Both the position numbers and the translations under genes were made by a program. This document shows, in pieces, positions 8,110 through 16,432 of a stretch of DNA of 64,000 bases (its first letter is position 1; every line of letters starts with the position of its first letter). The notes beneath the pieces are model-generated. The model saw only the letters and a program-made list of their open reading frames with translations. It made no database searches and was not told where the DNA came from. Source of the DNA: Flavobacterium sp. ov086 (GTDB taxonomy: Bacteria; Bacteroidota; Bacteroidia; Flavobacteriales; Flavobacteriaceae); contig NZ_FZNL01000001.1 in assembly GCF_900187965.1 (NCBI RefSeq), positions 434,001 to 498,000 on the forward strand, given 5' to 3'.

Positions 8110-10095
8110 TTATTTCAACTTAATTTTCAAAACCGTAACTGAGTAGGCTGGAAAATCATATTGAACTTTGCTTCCGTTTACTTTAAATTCGCTTTCTTTT
8201 GGACTAATTTTAGTTGGAGACTCAAAAGAATTCTCATCATTTAAGCCGTCTCCTTTTAAAGTTATCGCTGTTCCTTTTGAATCTAATTTTGCTCCTTTTA
8301 AATCAATTGAAACATTTTGAGCCGATGCAGAAGTATTCACAATTTTCAGAATTACTTCTTTAGAATTCACATCTTTTACTGCAGATGCAAACAAATCATT
8401 TTGTCCTGTAACTGCTTTTCCGTCTTTTGTAATGTTGATTAAATCAGTTCCTTTATTGTTCGAAAATAATTTCTGAACATAATAATTTGGCGTTCCGTAC
8501 GATTGTAAATTGTTAAACCAAATCATGTCCGGAGTCCATTGCCAACCTTCAACGTGAGCCAATAATGGTGCATAAGAAGTCAAATGAACTACCTCAGCAT
8601 TACGCTCCATTCCCGTCATGAAAGCCGCTTCTGAGAACGCACATTCCCAATTATTTTTATTATCCGGACTTGCAATCGCTACACTTTGAGCTGCATATTC
8701 TCCAGCAAAAATCTTTGGTCCTTTACGATCGTAATTATCGTAACGGGTTACATTTTTGCGGAACCAAGCCGGATCTTTATAATAATGCTCATCAACAACT
8801 TCTGCGTTTAATTTTTTAAGTTCGGTCATACCGTAATCAAAATAATCTCCGTCAGGAAAAGGTCCCGTTCCGGAAACAATTGTAATGTTTGGATATTTTG
8901 ATTTAATCGCTTTTTGAAACACTTTGAAACGCTCGATATAATCTGGTCCCCATTGTTCATTTCCAACGCCAATAAATTTTAAATTGAATGGTTTTGGATG
9001 TCCCATATCAGCTCTCACTTTTCCCCAAGCGGTATTTAAATCTCCATTTGCAAATTCAATTAAATCTAAAGCATCTTGTACATAAGGATCGATTTGATCC
9101 ATCGGAACCAATTCTCCTGTATTGAACTGACAAGCCATTCCACAGCTTAAAATTGGTAAAGGCGAAGCCCCAATATCTTCGGAAAGTTGAAAATATTCGA
9201 AGAATCCTAAACCAAAACTCTGGAAATAATCCGGTGCCAATTTGTGTGCAAACTCAGTATTCCAACGATTAATCATCGTTTCTCTGTCTTCTACATTTCC
9301 AATCGATTTTTTCCATTGGTAACGCAATGCCAGTGTTTTTCCTTCCACGATACATCCGCCTGGGAAACGTAAAAATCCCGGTTTCAAATCGTATAATAAT
9401 TGTACTAAATCAGCACGCATTCCGTTTTTTCTACCTTTCCAGGTATCTTCCGGAAACAACGAAATCACATCTAAATCTATAACTCCTGTTCCTTCAAAAG
9501 TGATTCTGATTTGTGCTTTTGCTTCTGTCGCCGTTGCTGTTAATTGTGCCGTATAATTTGTCCAGTCTTTTACTGTTGGAACGATCGAAGTTTCGCCTAA
9601 AACCTTTTTATTTTTATCAATGAACTGGATTTTAATCTTCGAAATATTTCCTGATATTTTTGAAGCTCTTAAAGACAAATTATAATGAAGATCCTTTTTG
9701 ATTCCCATTCCTCTAAAACCTTCGTTGATCATTTCATAACCGCTTGCGTCGTTGATTGTAACTCGGCAATAATTATGATTGGTTCCTTTTTGCGAATATT
9801 GGATAATATTGGCAATTCCGGATTGTAGGTTTAATTTATGACGGTCGCTGTTTGGTTCGCTCCAACCCATCATTGGCGTTTCAAATTCAAATGATCTGTT
9901 CTTGATCATTTCGGCATACAAACCTCCATCGGCAGCAAAATTGATATCTTCAAAAAACACTCCGTACATAGTCGGTTCGATTTTGGTCACTGTTTTTGCA
10001 ACATCAACCTGAAGATTGTTTTTTTGTGCCGAAGCTAAAAAGCCGTTCAGCAATAAACCACAAAGGGTAATTTTGGTAATTAAATTGGACTTCAT
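8110..10095 (-). CDS. GH51 alpha-L-arabinofuranosidase with N-terminal CBM-like domain
   Basis: This 661-residue secreted enzyme removes terminal alpha-L-arabinofuranosyl groups. It has a Sec signal peptide (cleavage near Ala-Ser-Ala-Gln, residue 24). Between about residues 85 and 215 lies a carbohydrate-binding-type insert resembling CBM4_9. The GH51 barrel follows, with the acid/base Glu380 in FIGVGNEQWGPD and the nucleophile Glu466 in IFAGEYAAQS, then a C-terminal beta-sandwich. I see no type IX sorting domain. It differs clearly from the shorter GH51 at 16433-17980; plant and bacterial enzymes of this longer layout act on arabinan and arabinoxylan side chains. It sits between the GH127 gene and araB. 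Confidence 0.93.
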   Translation of the reverse strand: MKSNLITKITLCGLLLNGFLASAQKNNLQVDVAKTVTKIEPTMYGVFFEDINFAADGGLYAEMIKNRSFEFETPMMGWSEPNSDRHKLNLQSGIANIIQYSQKGTNHNYCRVTINDASGYEMINEGFRGMGIKKDLHYNLSLRASKISGNISKIKIQFIDKNKKVLGETSIVPTVKDWTNYTAQLTATATEAKAQIRITFEGTGVIDLDVISLFPEDTWKGRKNGMRADLVQLLYDLKPGFLRFPGGCIVEGKTLALRYQWKKSIGNVEDRETMINRWNTEFAHKLAPDYFQSFGLGFFEYFQLSEDIGASPLPILSCGMACQFNTGELVPMDQIDPYVQDALDLIEFANGDLNTAWGKVRADMGHPKPFNLKFIGVGNEQWGPDYIERFKVFQKAIKSKYPNITIVSGTGPFPDGDYFDYGMTELKKLNAEVVDEHYYKDPAWFRKNVTRYDNYDRKGPKIFAGEYAAQSVAIASPDNKNNWECAFSEAAFMTGMERNAEVVHLTSYAPLLAHVEGWQWTPDMIWFNNLQSYGTPNYYVQKLFSNNKGTDLINITKDGKAVTGQNDLFASAVKDVNSKEVILKIVNTSASAQNVSIDLKGAKLDSKGTAITLKGDGLNDENSFESPTKISPKESEFKVNGSKVQYDFPAYSVTVLKIKLK

Positions 10096-10240
10096 TTTTT
10101 TTGTATTTAAATGTGTTTTTATGGCACGCTGATGACGCGGATAAAACGGATTTTTATTTTTTGTTTCACGCAGATTTTTGCAGATCTGAGCAGATTTTAT
10201 TTTCTAATTTTTTTTTATCCTTTAATCTGTAGCTATTATT

Positions 10241-10381
10241 TTTAAACACATAGAGACATAGCTTTTGATTTTGAAAAAAGGCATTTCATTTTTTTAAATT
10301 CACATAGCTATGTGTGCAAATCTAGATTTGTTTTTATACTCTTTTTATTCATTTTAAAATCTATGTCTCTATGTGTTTAAA
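10241..10381. repeat. 141-bp palindromic element with perfect 21-bp ends
   Basis: The 358-base gap between the GH51 and GH127 genes has no coding frame. It holds an element whose ends, 10241-10261 and 10361-10381, are perfect 21-bp inverted repeats. Inside are two further perfect 14-bp palindromes, CACATAGCTATGTG (10301-10314) and CAAATCTAGATTTG (10317-10330). Before it, at about 10168-10200, are fragments of the CGCAGATTT repeat family. No target-site duplication or transposase is visible. Confidence 0.8.
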
Positions 10382-10453
10382 TATTTTTTCTCGCAGATTT
10401 GGCAAATTGTTTTAATCCCAAAATCTTGATTCTTTCTTCTTTGTTCTATAATC

Positions 10454-12442
10454 TTAATTCTCTTTATAATCCAACCAAACTTTCATTTTCCCAACACCAC
10501 GATTTGACCAGCTGTAATATGGAATTGCTTTAAATTTTGAATTTTCGATTATGTTTACACCTTGCAACAGATTTGCTTCTTTTTTTACTTTGAAAGTATC
10601 TCCGGCGGCTACATCTATTTTATCGAAATTGGTTTTGTTGTCGATTTCTTCTACGGCGTAAACGATTGGACCATATTCTAAAGAAACTTTGTTTTTATTA
10701 CTTTCCACTTTAGCATTGGTTTGAACTTCCTGAACTTCCATTGGGAAATTAAGATTGATTTTATCTCCTTTTTTCCAATTTCTTGTAATGGTGAAATAAC
10801 CGTCTTGTGGCTGAATTGCTAAAACTTCTCCGTTTAAATTGATTGTTGCTTTTTGAGTCGAAGCTTTTTTATAGGAGTATAAATCTCCTGGTAAAACTTC
10901 ATTTCTTGCCCAACCCGGAACTCTCAGTTTAATGGTAAATTGACCTTCTTTTTTCGGATTAACCGAGATCGCTACTTTTCCGTTCCAAGGATATCCGGTT
11001 TGTTGTGAAATCTGTAAATCGGTTTTCGCTAAAGCGAAAGAAGCATTGTTTGAAGCGTATAAATTCACATACAAAACATCTTTTGATTTTGAATAAATCA
11101 ATCCCGGAATAGAAGGGATAAATCGAATTAAATTAGTCGGACAACAAGAACAATCAAACCAGGCCTGACGCGTGCAAGATCCTCTATTTGATTTAAAAAC
11201 GCCATCAGATTCCAAGGCATTTGGATAGAAAAATTGTTTTCCATCTAATGAAATTCCTGAGATTAATCCGTTGTACATTGTTCTTTCGATCACATCAAAA
11301 TATTCTGATTTTCCGTATAAATTATGCAATCTGTGATTCCAATATACATCTCCAATTGCAGCACAAGTTTCGTTATATGCTGTTAAGTTTGGTAATTCAT
11401 AATTAGCGCCAAAAGCTTCTCCGTCGTGTCTCGAACCAATTCCGCCTGTGATGTACATTTTTTTGTTTACCATATTATTCCATAAATTATTTACGGCATC
11501 CGTATAGGATTTGTCTTTTGTCATTGCGGCAATATCAGTCATTCCAGCGTACATATAAACGGCTCTTACGGCGTGACCCACCACTTCGTTTTGCTGTACC
11601 ACCGGAATATGATCTTGTGCATATTCGCCATATAATTTATGATTGTTTGGATTTCCGCGATTGTCCAGAAAGTATTTCGCCAGTTTTAGATAATCTTCTT
11701 TTCCGGTAATTTGGTATAATTTTATCAAACCCGTTTCTACAATTTGATGTCCCGGAACTCCTTTTACCTGACCTGGTTTATCACCAAAAGTTTTCACTAA
11801 TAAGTCTGCATTTTTAATGGCAATATCAAGGAAATTTCTTTTTCCTGTCGCTTCAAAATGCACAACAGCAGCTTCAATCAAATGTCCTGAATTGTAGCAT
11901 TCATGGCTAATTTGCAATGATTCCCAACGCTTTCCTTCGATAACCGGAACCCAAGGCGCTGGTGGTTTTGCTGGATTTATAGTTCTCCATGTTGTAAGAT
12001 ATCCGTCTTTTTCCTGACCAATTTTTACAATTGCAATCAACGAATCTAAAACGCGATCCAGTTTTGGATTTGGTGCACTGATTAAAGTATTCGAAGCGCC
12101 TTCGATAATCTTATAAACATCTGTATCATCAAAAGGCATTTCGCCTCTTACTGTTCCTATTTTTTGTTTTCCTGCAATTAAGAAATTCTCAAAACGACCT
12201 TCTTCATTACATTTCTGAATGGCGTATGCAATCGTAACTTCCTGCACTCTTTTGATAATGGGTAACCAAAAAGAATCCGTTAATTTTACATTTTGAATGT
12301 TTACCGGTTCAATTTGATAACCTGCTTTTAAGGCAGAAGTTTTGTCGCTGGATTGTACCACTTTATTTTTGATTTCTTTACAGGAAACAAAAATTAAAAG
12401 TGACATAAAAATCGTCAAAATATGGAAAGTATATTTTTTCAT
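10454..12442 (-). CDS. GH127 beta-L-arabinofuranosidase, lipoprotein
   Basis: This 662-residue protein belongs to GH127 (formerly DUF1680), whose model member is Bifidobacterium HypBA1. A lipobox ends at Cys21 (LLIFVSC). The Zn-cysteine active site is intact: Glu342, Glu358, Cys360 in YNETCAAIGD, and Cys431, Cys433, Cys434 in FDCSCCPTNL, with the same internal spacing Glu-15-Glu-1-Cys as HypBA1; Cys433 would be the nucleophile. The family hydrolyses beta-L-arabinofuranosides, which occur in plant glycoproteins and rhamnogalacturonan II, and some members act on other beta-linked sugars. Its place here suggests the locus handles more than linear alpha-1,5-arabinan. The next gene upstream ends 13 bases away. 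Confidence 0.92.
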   Translation of the reverse strand: MKKYTFHILTIFMSLLIFVSCKEIKNKVVQSSDKTSALKAGYQIEPVNIQNVKLTDSFWLPIIKRVQEVTIAYAIQKCNEEGRFENFLIAGKQKIGTVRGEMPFDDTDVYKIIEGASNTLISAPNPKLDRVLDSLIAIVKIGQEKDGYLTTWRTINPAKPPAPWVPVIEGKRWESLQISHECYNSGHLIEAAVVHFEATGKRNFLDIAIKNADLLVKTFGDKPGQVKGVPGHQIVETGLIKLYQITGKEDYLKLAKYFLDNRGNPNNHKLYGEYAQDHIPVVQQNEVVGHAVRAVYMYAGMTDIAAMTKDKSYTDAVNNLWNNMVNKKMYITGGIGSRHDGEAFGANYELPNLTAYNETCAAIGDVYWNHRLHNLYGKSEYFDVIERTMYNGLISGISLDGKQFFYPNALESDGVFKSNRGSCTRQAWFDCSCCPTNLIRFIPSIPGLIYSKSKDVLYVNLYASNNASFALAKTDLQISQQTGYPWNGKVAISVNPKKEGQFTIKLRVPGWARNEVLPGDLYSYKKASTQKATINLNGEVLAIQPQDGYFTITRNWKKGDKINLNFPMEVQEVQTNAKVESNKNKVSLEYGPIVYAVEEIDNKTNFDKIDVAAGDTFKVKKEANLLQGVNIIENSKFKAIPYYSWSNRGVGKMKVWLDYKEN

Positions 12443-12455
12443 TATGTTGAATATT

Positions 12456-13439
12456 CTATTTTAAAACGGGCCACAAATCAGCGTCCCAAGCCATTTCTTT
12501 AACTACTAATCTTGGTGTTCCGTTGGTTTTCTTTTCGTAAGCGTGGTAAAAAATATAATCTTTACCATCAAATGTGTAAGCGCTATTATGGCCTACGCCA
12601 AAGTAATTTTCATCGCCCTGAACTACAATACTTCCTCCGCCTTCTGTCAATAATTTTCCGTCTTTATCTACGTAAGGTCCGGTTACATTTTTAGATCTTC
12701 CAACAACGACTTTATACGTGCTTTTTTCTCCGCGACAGCACAAATCCCAGGAAAGAAATTGATAATAATAGCCGTTTTTCTTAAAGATAAAAGGTGCTTC
12801 AAGCGCGCCATCTCCCGGATCTGAATCTGGTAATTCAAATGTTCTTTTACGTTTCGAAATCGTGTGCCATTCCTGAGGCTGAGCAATCGATTTTAAATCG
12901 GGATTTAGTTTTACCATTTTTAATCCTTCCCAAAAAGAACCAAATGACAACCACGGTGTATTGTTTTCATCGAAGATTAAATTAGGATCAATGGCGTTCC
13001 ACATATCACGGTTTGGTTGCGATTGAATCACGATTCCCTGATCGACCCATTTGTAGTTTTTGTCTTTTGGATCTAATGTTGTATTGGTCGCAACGCCAAT
13101 TGCCGATGTGTTTTTGGCGAAAGCCGAAACAGAATAATACAGATAATACATATTGTTATGAAACGAAATATCCGGCGCCCAAATATGGTTTTTAAAATCA
13201 GCTGCAACGCCATCTGCCCAAACTGGTTTTTCTGCAAAAACCTGAGATTCTTTGTTCCAGTTTTTTAAATCTTTCGAACTAAAAACACTGATTCCGTTTC
13301 CGGTGCAATACAGATAATAAGTGTCTTTTTGTTTGATGACAACAGGATCGTGAACGACAATTTCCTGTGCAAATGAAACCGAAGCTGTCAGCATCACTAT
13401 TAGAGAAAATACCTGTTTTATGTTTTTGTAAAACTTCAT
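12456..13439 (-). CDS. GH43 arabinan endo-1,5-alpha-L-arabinosidase-like
   Basis: This 327-residue secreted GH43 enzyme has a signal peptide cleaved after about residue 24 (VSFAQ). The five-bladed propeller carries the catalytic Asp31 (VVHDPVVIK), the pKa-modulating Asp151 (NAIDPNLIF) and the acid Glu214 (GALEAPFIF). The segment with WDLCCRGEKSTYKVVVGRS matches the arabinanase groups of GH43 (subfamilies 4-6). It would cut internal alpha-1,5 bonds of arabinan. The length fits a catalytic domain alone. It lies 13 bases upstream of the GH127 gene in the same operon and shares its layout with the GH43 at 18039-19049. Confidence 0.9.
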   Translation of the reverse strand: MKFYKNIKQVFSLIVMLTASVSFAQEIVVHDPVVIKQKDTYYLYCTGNGISVFSSKDLKNWNKESQVFAEKPVWADGVAADFKNHIWAPDISFHNNMYYLYYSVSAFAKNTSAIGVATNTTLDPKDKNYKWVDQGIVIQSQPNRDMWNAIDPNLIFDENNTPWLSFGSFWEGLKMVKLNPDLKSIAQPQEWHTISKRKRTFELPDSDPGDGALEAPFIFKKNGYYYQFLSWDLCCRGEKSTYKVVVGRSKNVTGPYVDKDGKLLTEGGGSIVVQGDENYFGVGHNSAYTFDGKDYIFYHAYEKKTNGTPRLVVKEMAWDADLWPVLK

Positions 13440-13452
13440 AAGTTGATGCTTT

Positions 13453-13573
13453 TTTTCACCATATAAGTGATGTAAGATAATTTAAGTTTGAACTGAAAAC
13501 TGTTACTTTCTAAATCATATAAGTTTTTCCAACCCTGGTTTTAAATGAACTTATATAACTTATATGGTGAAAA
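13453..13573. repeat. 121-bp element with perfect 16-bp inverted ends
   Basis: TTTTCACCATATAAGT (13453-13468) and its exact reverse complement (13558-13573) bound an AT-rich 121-bp segment that nearly fills the gap between two GH43 genes. Further copies of the ATATAAGT word lie inside. No coding frame or transposase is present. Confidence 0.75.
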
Positions 13574-13611
13574 TTTGTTCTGTTATTTTGAAAACTACGA
13601 CTGTAAACTAT

Positions 13612-14562
13612 TTACTGAATTCCTTCAGATGTCATTACAACGCGTTTCATTGTTCCGTCTTTGTTATAATATAATTTGTCTACACAAACTGATCTTCTGA
13701 AACTTCCTCCGTGTGGTTGTGACGCTCCGTTATGATAAATAAAATACGATTGTCCCTTAAAATCTATTATCGCCTGATGATTCGTATTACTGTTTCCTGC
13801 AATTTCATTCAAAATTCCTTTAAACTCCCAAGGACCAGTAATGGATTTACTCATGGCGTAGGCAATTTTTTCAGGAAACTCATATGCATATGATAAATAA
13901 TACCAGTTTTTATGTTTGTGAATCCAAGGTGCTTCGGTATAATGTGGTAAATCTATGTGGTGAATTTCTCCGTCTATTTCAGTCATATTTTCTTTTAATT
14001 TTGCATAATGACAAGCTGTATTTCCCCAAAATAAATAGGCCTGACCATCATTATCAATATAAACCGTTGGATCGAGATCGTCCCAGCTTATATCGGTAAA
14101 TTTTGTCATGTCATTTGTAATCAAGGCCTTTCCTAAAGCATCTTTAAACGGTCCGGTTGGACTATCAGAAACGGCAACTCCAATAGATTTTCCGGGTACT
14201 GAACCGTGTTCAACTGTTACATACCAATAGAATTTTCCGTTTCTTTCAATTACTTGTGAAGCCCAAGCGTCACCTTTTGCCCATGCAAAATCGGTTACTT
14301 TTAACGGCACCGCATGTGATTCCCATTTTTTCATATCTGATGAAGAATACACCACCCATTCGTTCATTTTATAAAAATTGAAATCATTTGGTGCTTCGTC
14401 ATGACCGGCATACAAATACACTTTGTCTTTGTAAACTAATGCTGCCGGATCGCCAGTATATTGATCTTTTATGATTGGATTATTGAATTTTGCTGGATCA
14501 ATTTGGCTTTGAATTGTTTGACAGAAGACAAGCAAAACTAAAAGTGATACTATATTTTTCAT
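13612..14562 (-). CDS. GH43 family glycosidase (arabinofuranosidase/xylosidase group)
   Basis: This 316-residue secreted GH43 protein starts at the ATG at 14560-14562 (MKNIVSLLVLLVFCQTIQSQ), which gives a standard signal peptide; an ATG six codons earlier is less likely. Asp38 in YTGDPAALVYKDKVYLYAGHDE is the catalytic base, DLDPTVYID carries the second Asp, and Glu in HYTEAPWIHKH is the acid. The GDPAALVY and YAGHDE words differ from the arabinanases in this locus and resemble exo-acting GH43 arabinofuranosidases and xylosidases. I infer trimming of arabinan side chains or oligosaccharides. It is flanked on both sides by intergenic repeat elements. Confidence 0.88.
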   Translation of the reverse strand: MKNIVSLLVLLVFCQTIQSQIDPAKFNNPIIKDQYTGDPAALVYKDKVYLYAGHDEAPNDFNFYKMNEWVVYSSSDMKKWESHAVPLKVTDFAWAKGDAWASQVIERNGKFYWYVTVEHGSVPGKSIGVAVSDSPTGPFKDALGKALITNDMTKFTDISWDDLDPTVYIDNDGQAYLFWGNTACHYAKLKENMTEIDGEIHHIDLPHYTEAPWIHKHKNWYYLSYAYEFPEKIAYAMSKSITGPWEFKGILNEIAGNSNTNHQAIIDFKGQSYFIYHNGASQPHGGSFRRSVCVDKLYYNKDGTMKRVVMTSEGIQ

Positions 14563-14685
14563 TATGATTATTTTACACATTATATTTTCTCGCAGATTTT
14601 GCAGATCAGGCAGATTTTTTATCCTTTAATTCTATGAAACTCTTTTTTTAAAGTAGATTTTTTTGCCCCGAATTCACGAATTTTT

Positions 14686-14784
14686 TTTCACGCAGATTTA
14701 AAAAGATTTAAGCGGATAAACGCAGATTACTTTTAATAAAAATCTAAAATTAAATCTGCTCTAATCTGCCAAATCTGCGTGAAA
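14686..14784. repeat. Inverted repeat, CGCAGATTT family
   Basis: TTTCACGCAGATTT (14686-14699) and its exact reverse complement (14771-14784) enclose reiterated GCAGATT and AATCTGC words. Related arms occur at 25209-25267, with single fragments near 10168, 14591 and 51930. It fills most of the gap between two GH43 genes. Confidence 0.75.
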
Positions 14785-14794
14785 CAAAATAATT

Positions 14795-16420
14795 TTAATT
14801 CACTTTTTTACCCCAAACCGGCAATCCGACTGACGTTAAACCTGAATAACTCAACGTTACTTTTCTGGTGGCTAATTCCCAATCCCAGGCATCTGTTACA
14901 TTACATTTTACGCCGTTTATGGTCAGGATTTTTTTGGTGCTGTCATACGACCATGTTCCGTTTGCATCACCGCTTACTTTTTTATCTGCGGTTAAATAAA
15001 GCGTTACTGATTTCTGAATGGTTTTGTATTGATAGTTCATTGTGATTTGTTCCCAAGTTCCAACAAAACTTCCCTCGACAATTGTTGTGGCCGGTACAGC
15101 TGCATAACGTTCCGGATCAATAACCGGCCATCCATCTTCTGTCCATTGAATACCTCGAACATGACCCATCATAACAGCATTTGAAACTGCGATTCCAGGA
15201 ACTCCTTCCGGTAAACGTGCTTGTGAGGCGTAATACCATTGTTTAGTATCTGGATTTTGAAAAACAGCACAATGCGATATTCCAACCCAACCAGTATGAT
15301 TTTTAAAAGAGTACGGATGTGTAACCATCGGGAAACATTCTGCTCCATTTGTAATACTCATTCCACTTATAGTTTGATAAGGTCCTAAAATACTTTTTGA
15401 ACGTGCAACACGTGTATTGTATGCAACCGATAATTCGTCGTAAGCCAGGAATAAATAGTAATATTGTGTATCTGGATTATAGATAATTTCCGGTCCTTCG
15501 AGTGCTTGCCAACGGTTTGAATTTACGTTTCCGCGTCCTGCAATTCGCACTCCATAATCGTCAATTGTTTTTAATTTATCTGGTTTTCCGGTTGTTGGAT
15601 TCAGTTTTAAAGCCGCAATTCCGGAATGCCATGAACCATAAATTAAATACTGATCGCCTTCCGGTGTCTGAATAAAACTTGGATCAATTGCATTGAATTT
15701 GAAATATGCATCCCAATCTGAACCGCCATTTCTAACATAACTTTTTACGCCATCAGGTTCTGAGCAAACTACCATTCCCTTGTCTGTCCAATTATTTGAA
15801 GCCAAATCATCTGTTTCGGCTAAGCCAATAAAAGCGCGCTCTGTCCAGGAAGTATTGGTATCTGTCCCAACAATTGGGTTTGTAACCACAATGCTGTAAT
15901 ACATTCTGTAAATATTGCCCACTTTTCGAACGCATGGCGCCCAATATCCATAATTAGGGTTTGTAATTGGTGCCAAAGCCGGAGACATTCTGGCTCTTTT
16001 ATTATTCAAGGAATCTTTTACCCAAGCCGGAGCTTCGGTCATTGATGAACCCATAAATTCCCAATTGACTAAATCTTTTGATCTTCTGTAAAAGAAGTGT
16101 CCGTGTCCGTCTGTGGCATTTCCATAAGAAGCATCTGTTTGATACATATAATAGTATTCACCGCATTTCTCGACAGATGGGTCGTGTACATTGGCTAAAT
16201 TCCATTGTGCTCTGCTCCCCCAACCTGATATTGCTGTATAATTATCTGCATAAGTTGGCCCGGGAAAAGCTGGCGTAACTACCGGAGGATCAACCACTAC
16301 CGGCGGATCAGGATTTTCATTTGTTGCAGGATCATCTTTTGAACAGCTCACTGCAGCAAAAACAAATAAAAGCAGCCCTAAGTACGAGGCTGTTTTTATT
16401 ATATGTTTTGATTTTTTCAT
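14795..16420 (-). CDS. GH43 endo-arabinanase with C-terminal beta domain, lipoprotein
   Basis: This 541-residue lipoprotein (lipobox ending at Cys26, FAAVSC) has a Pro-rich linker at residues 34-55, a GH43 propeller and a C-terminal beta-barrel domain of the type attached to extracellular arabinanases (about residues 450-541, FVGTWEQITMNYQY). Catalytic residues are Asp80 (NVHDPSVEK), Asp246 (NAIDPSFI) and Glu308 (ALEGPEIIY). Enzymes of this two-domain layout, such as B. subtilis Abn2, cut alpha-1,5-arabinan internally. The lipid anchor and linker suggest display on the cell surface, where it would generate oligosaccharides for the SusCD complex. It lies 12 bases downstream of the GH51 gene. 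Confidence 0.92.
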   Translation of the reverse strand: MKKSKHIIKTASYLGLLLFVFAAVSCSKDDPATNENPDPPVVVDPPVVTPAFPGPTYADNYTAISGWGSRAQWNLANVHDPSVEKCGEYYYMYQTDASYGNATDGHGHFFYRRSKDLVNWEFMGSSMTEAPAWVKDSLNNKRARMSPALAPITNPNYGYWAPCVRKVGNIYRMYYSIVVTNPIVGTDTNTSWTERAFIGLAETDDLASNNWTDKGMVVCSEPDGVKSYVRNGGSDWDAYFKFNAIDPSFIQTPEGDQYLIYGSWHSGIAALKLNPTTGKPDKLKTIDDYGVRIAGRGNVNSNRWQALEGPEIIYNPDTQYYYLFLAYDELSVAYNTRVARSKSILGPYQTISGMSITNGAECFPMVTHPYSFKNHTGWVGISHCAVFQNPDTKQWYYASQARLPEGVPGIAVSNAVMMGHVRGIQWTEDGWPVIDPERYAAVPATTIVEGSFVGTWEQITMNYQYKTIQKSVTLYLTADKKVSGDANGTWSYDSTKKILTINGVKCNVTDAWDWELATRKVTLSYSGLTSVGLPVWGKKVN

Positions 16421-16432
16421 TTTTTTAGCTTG

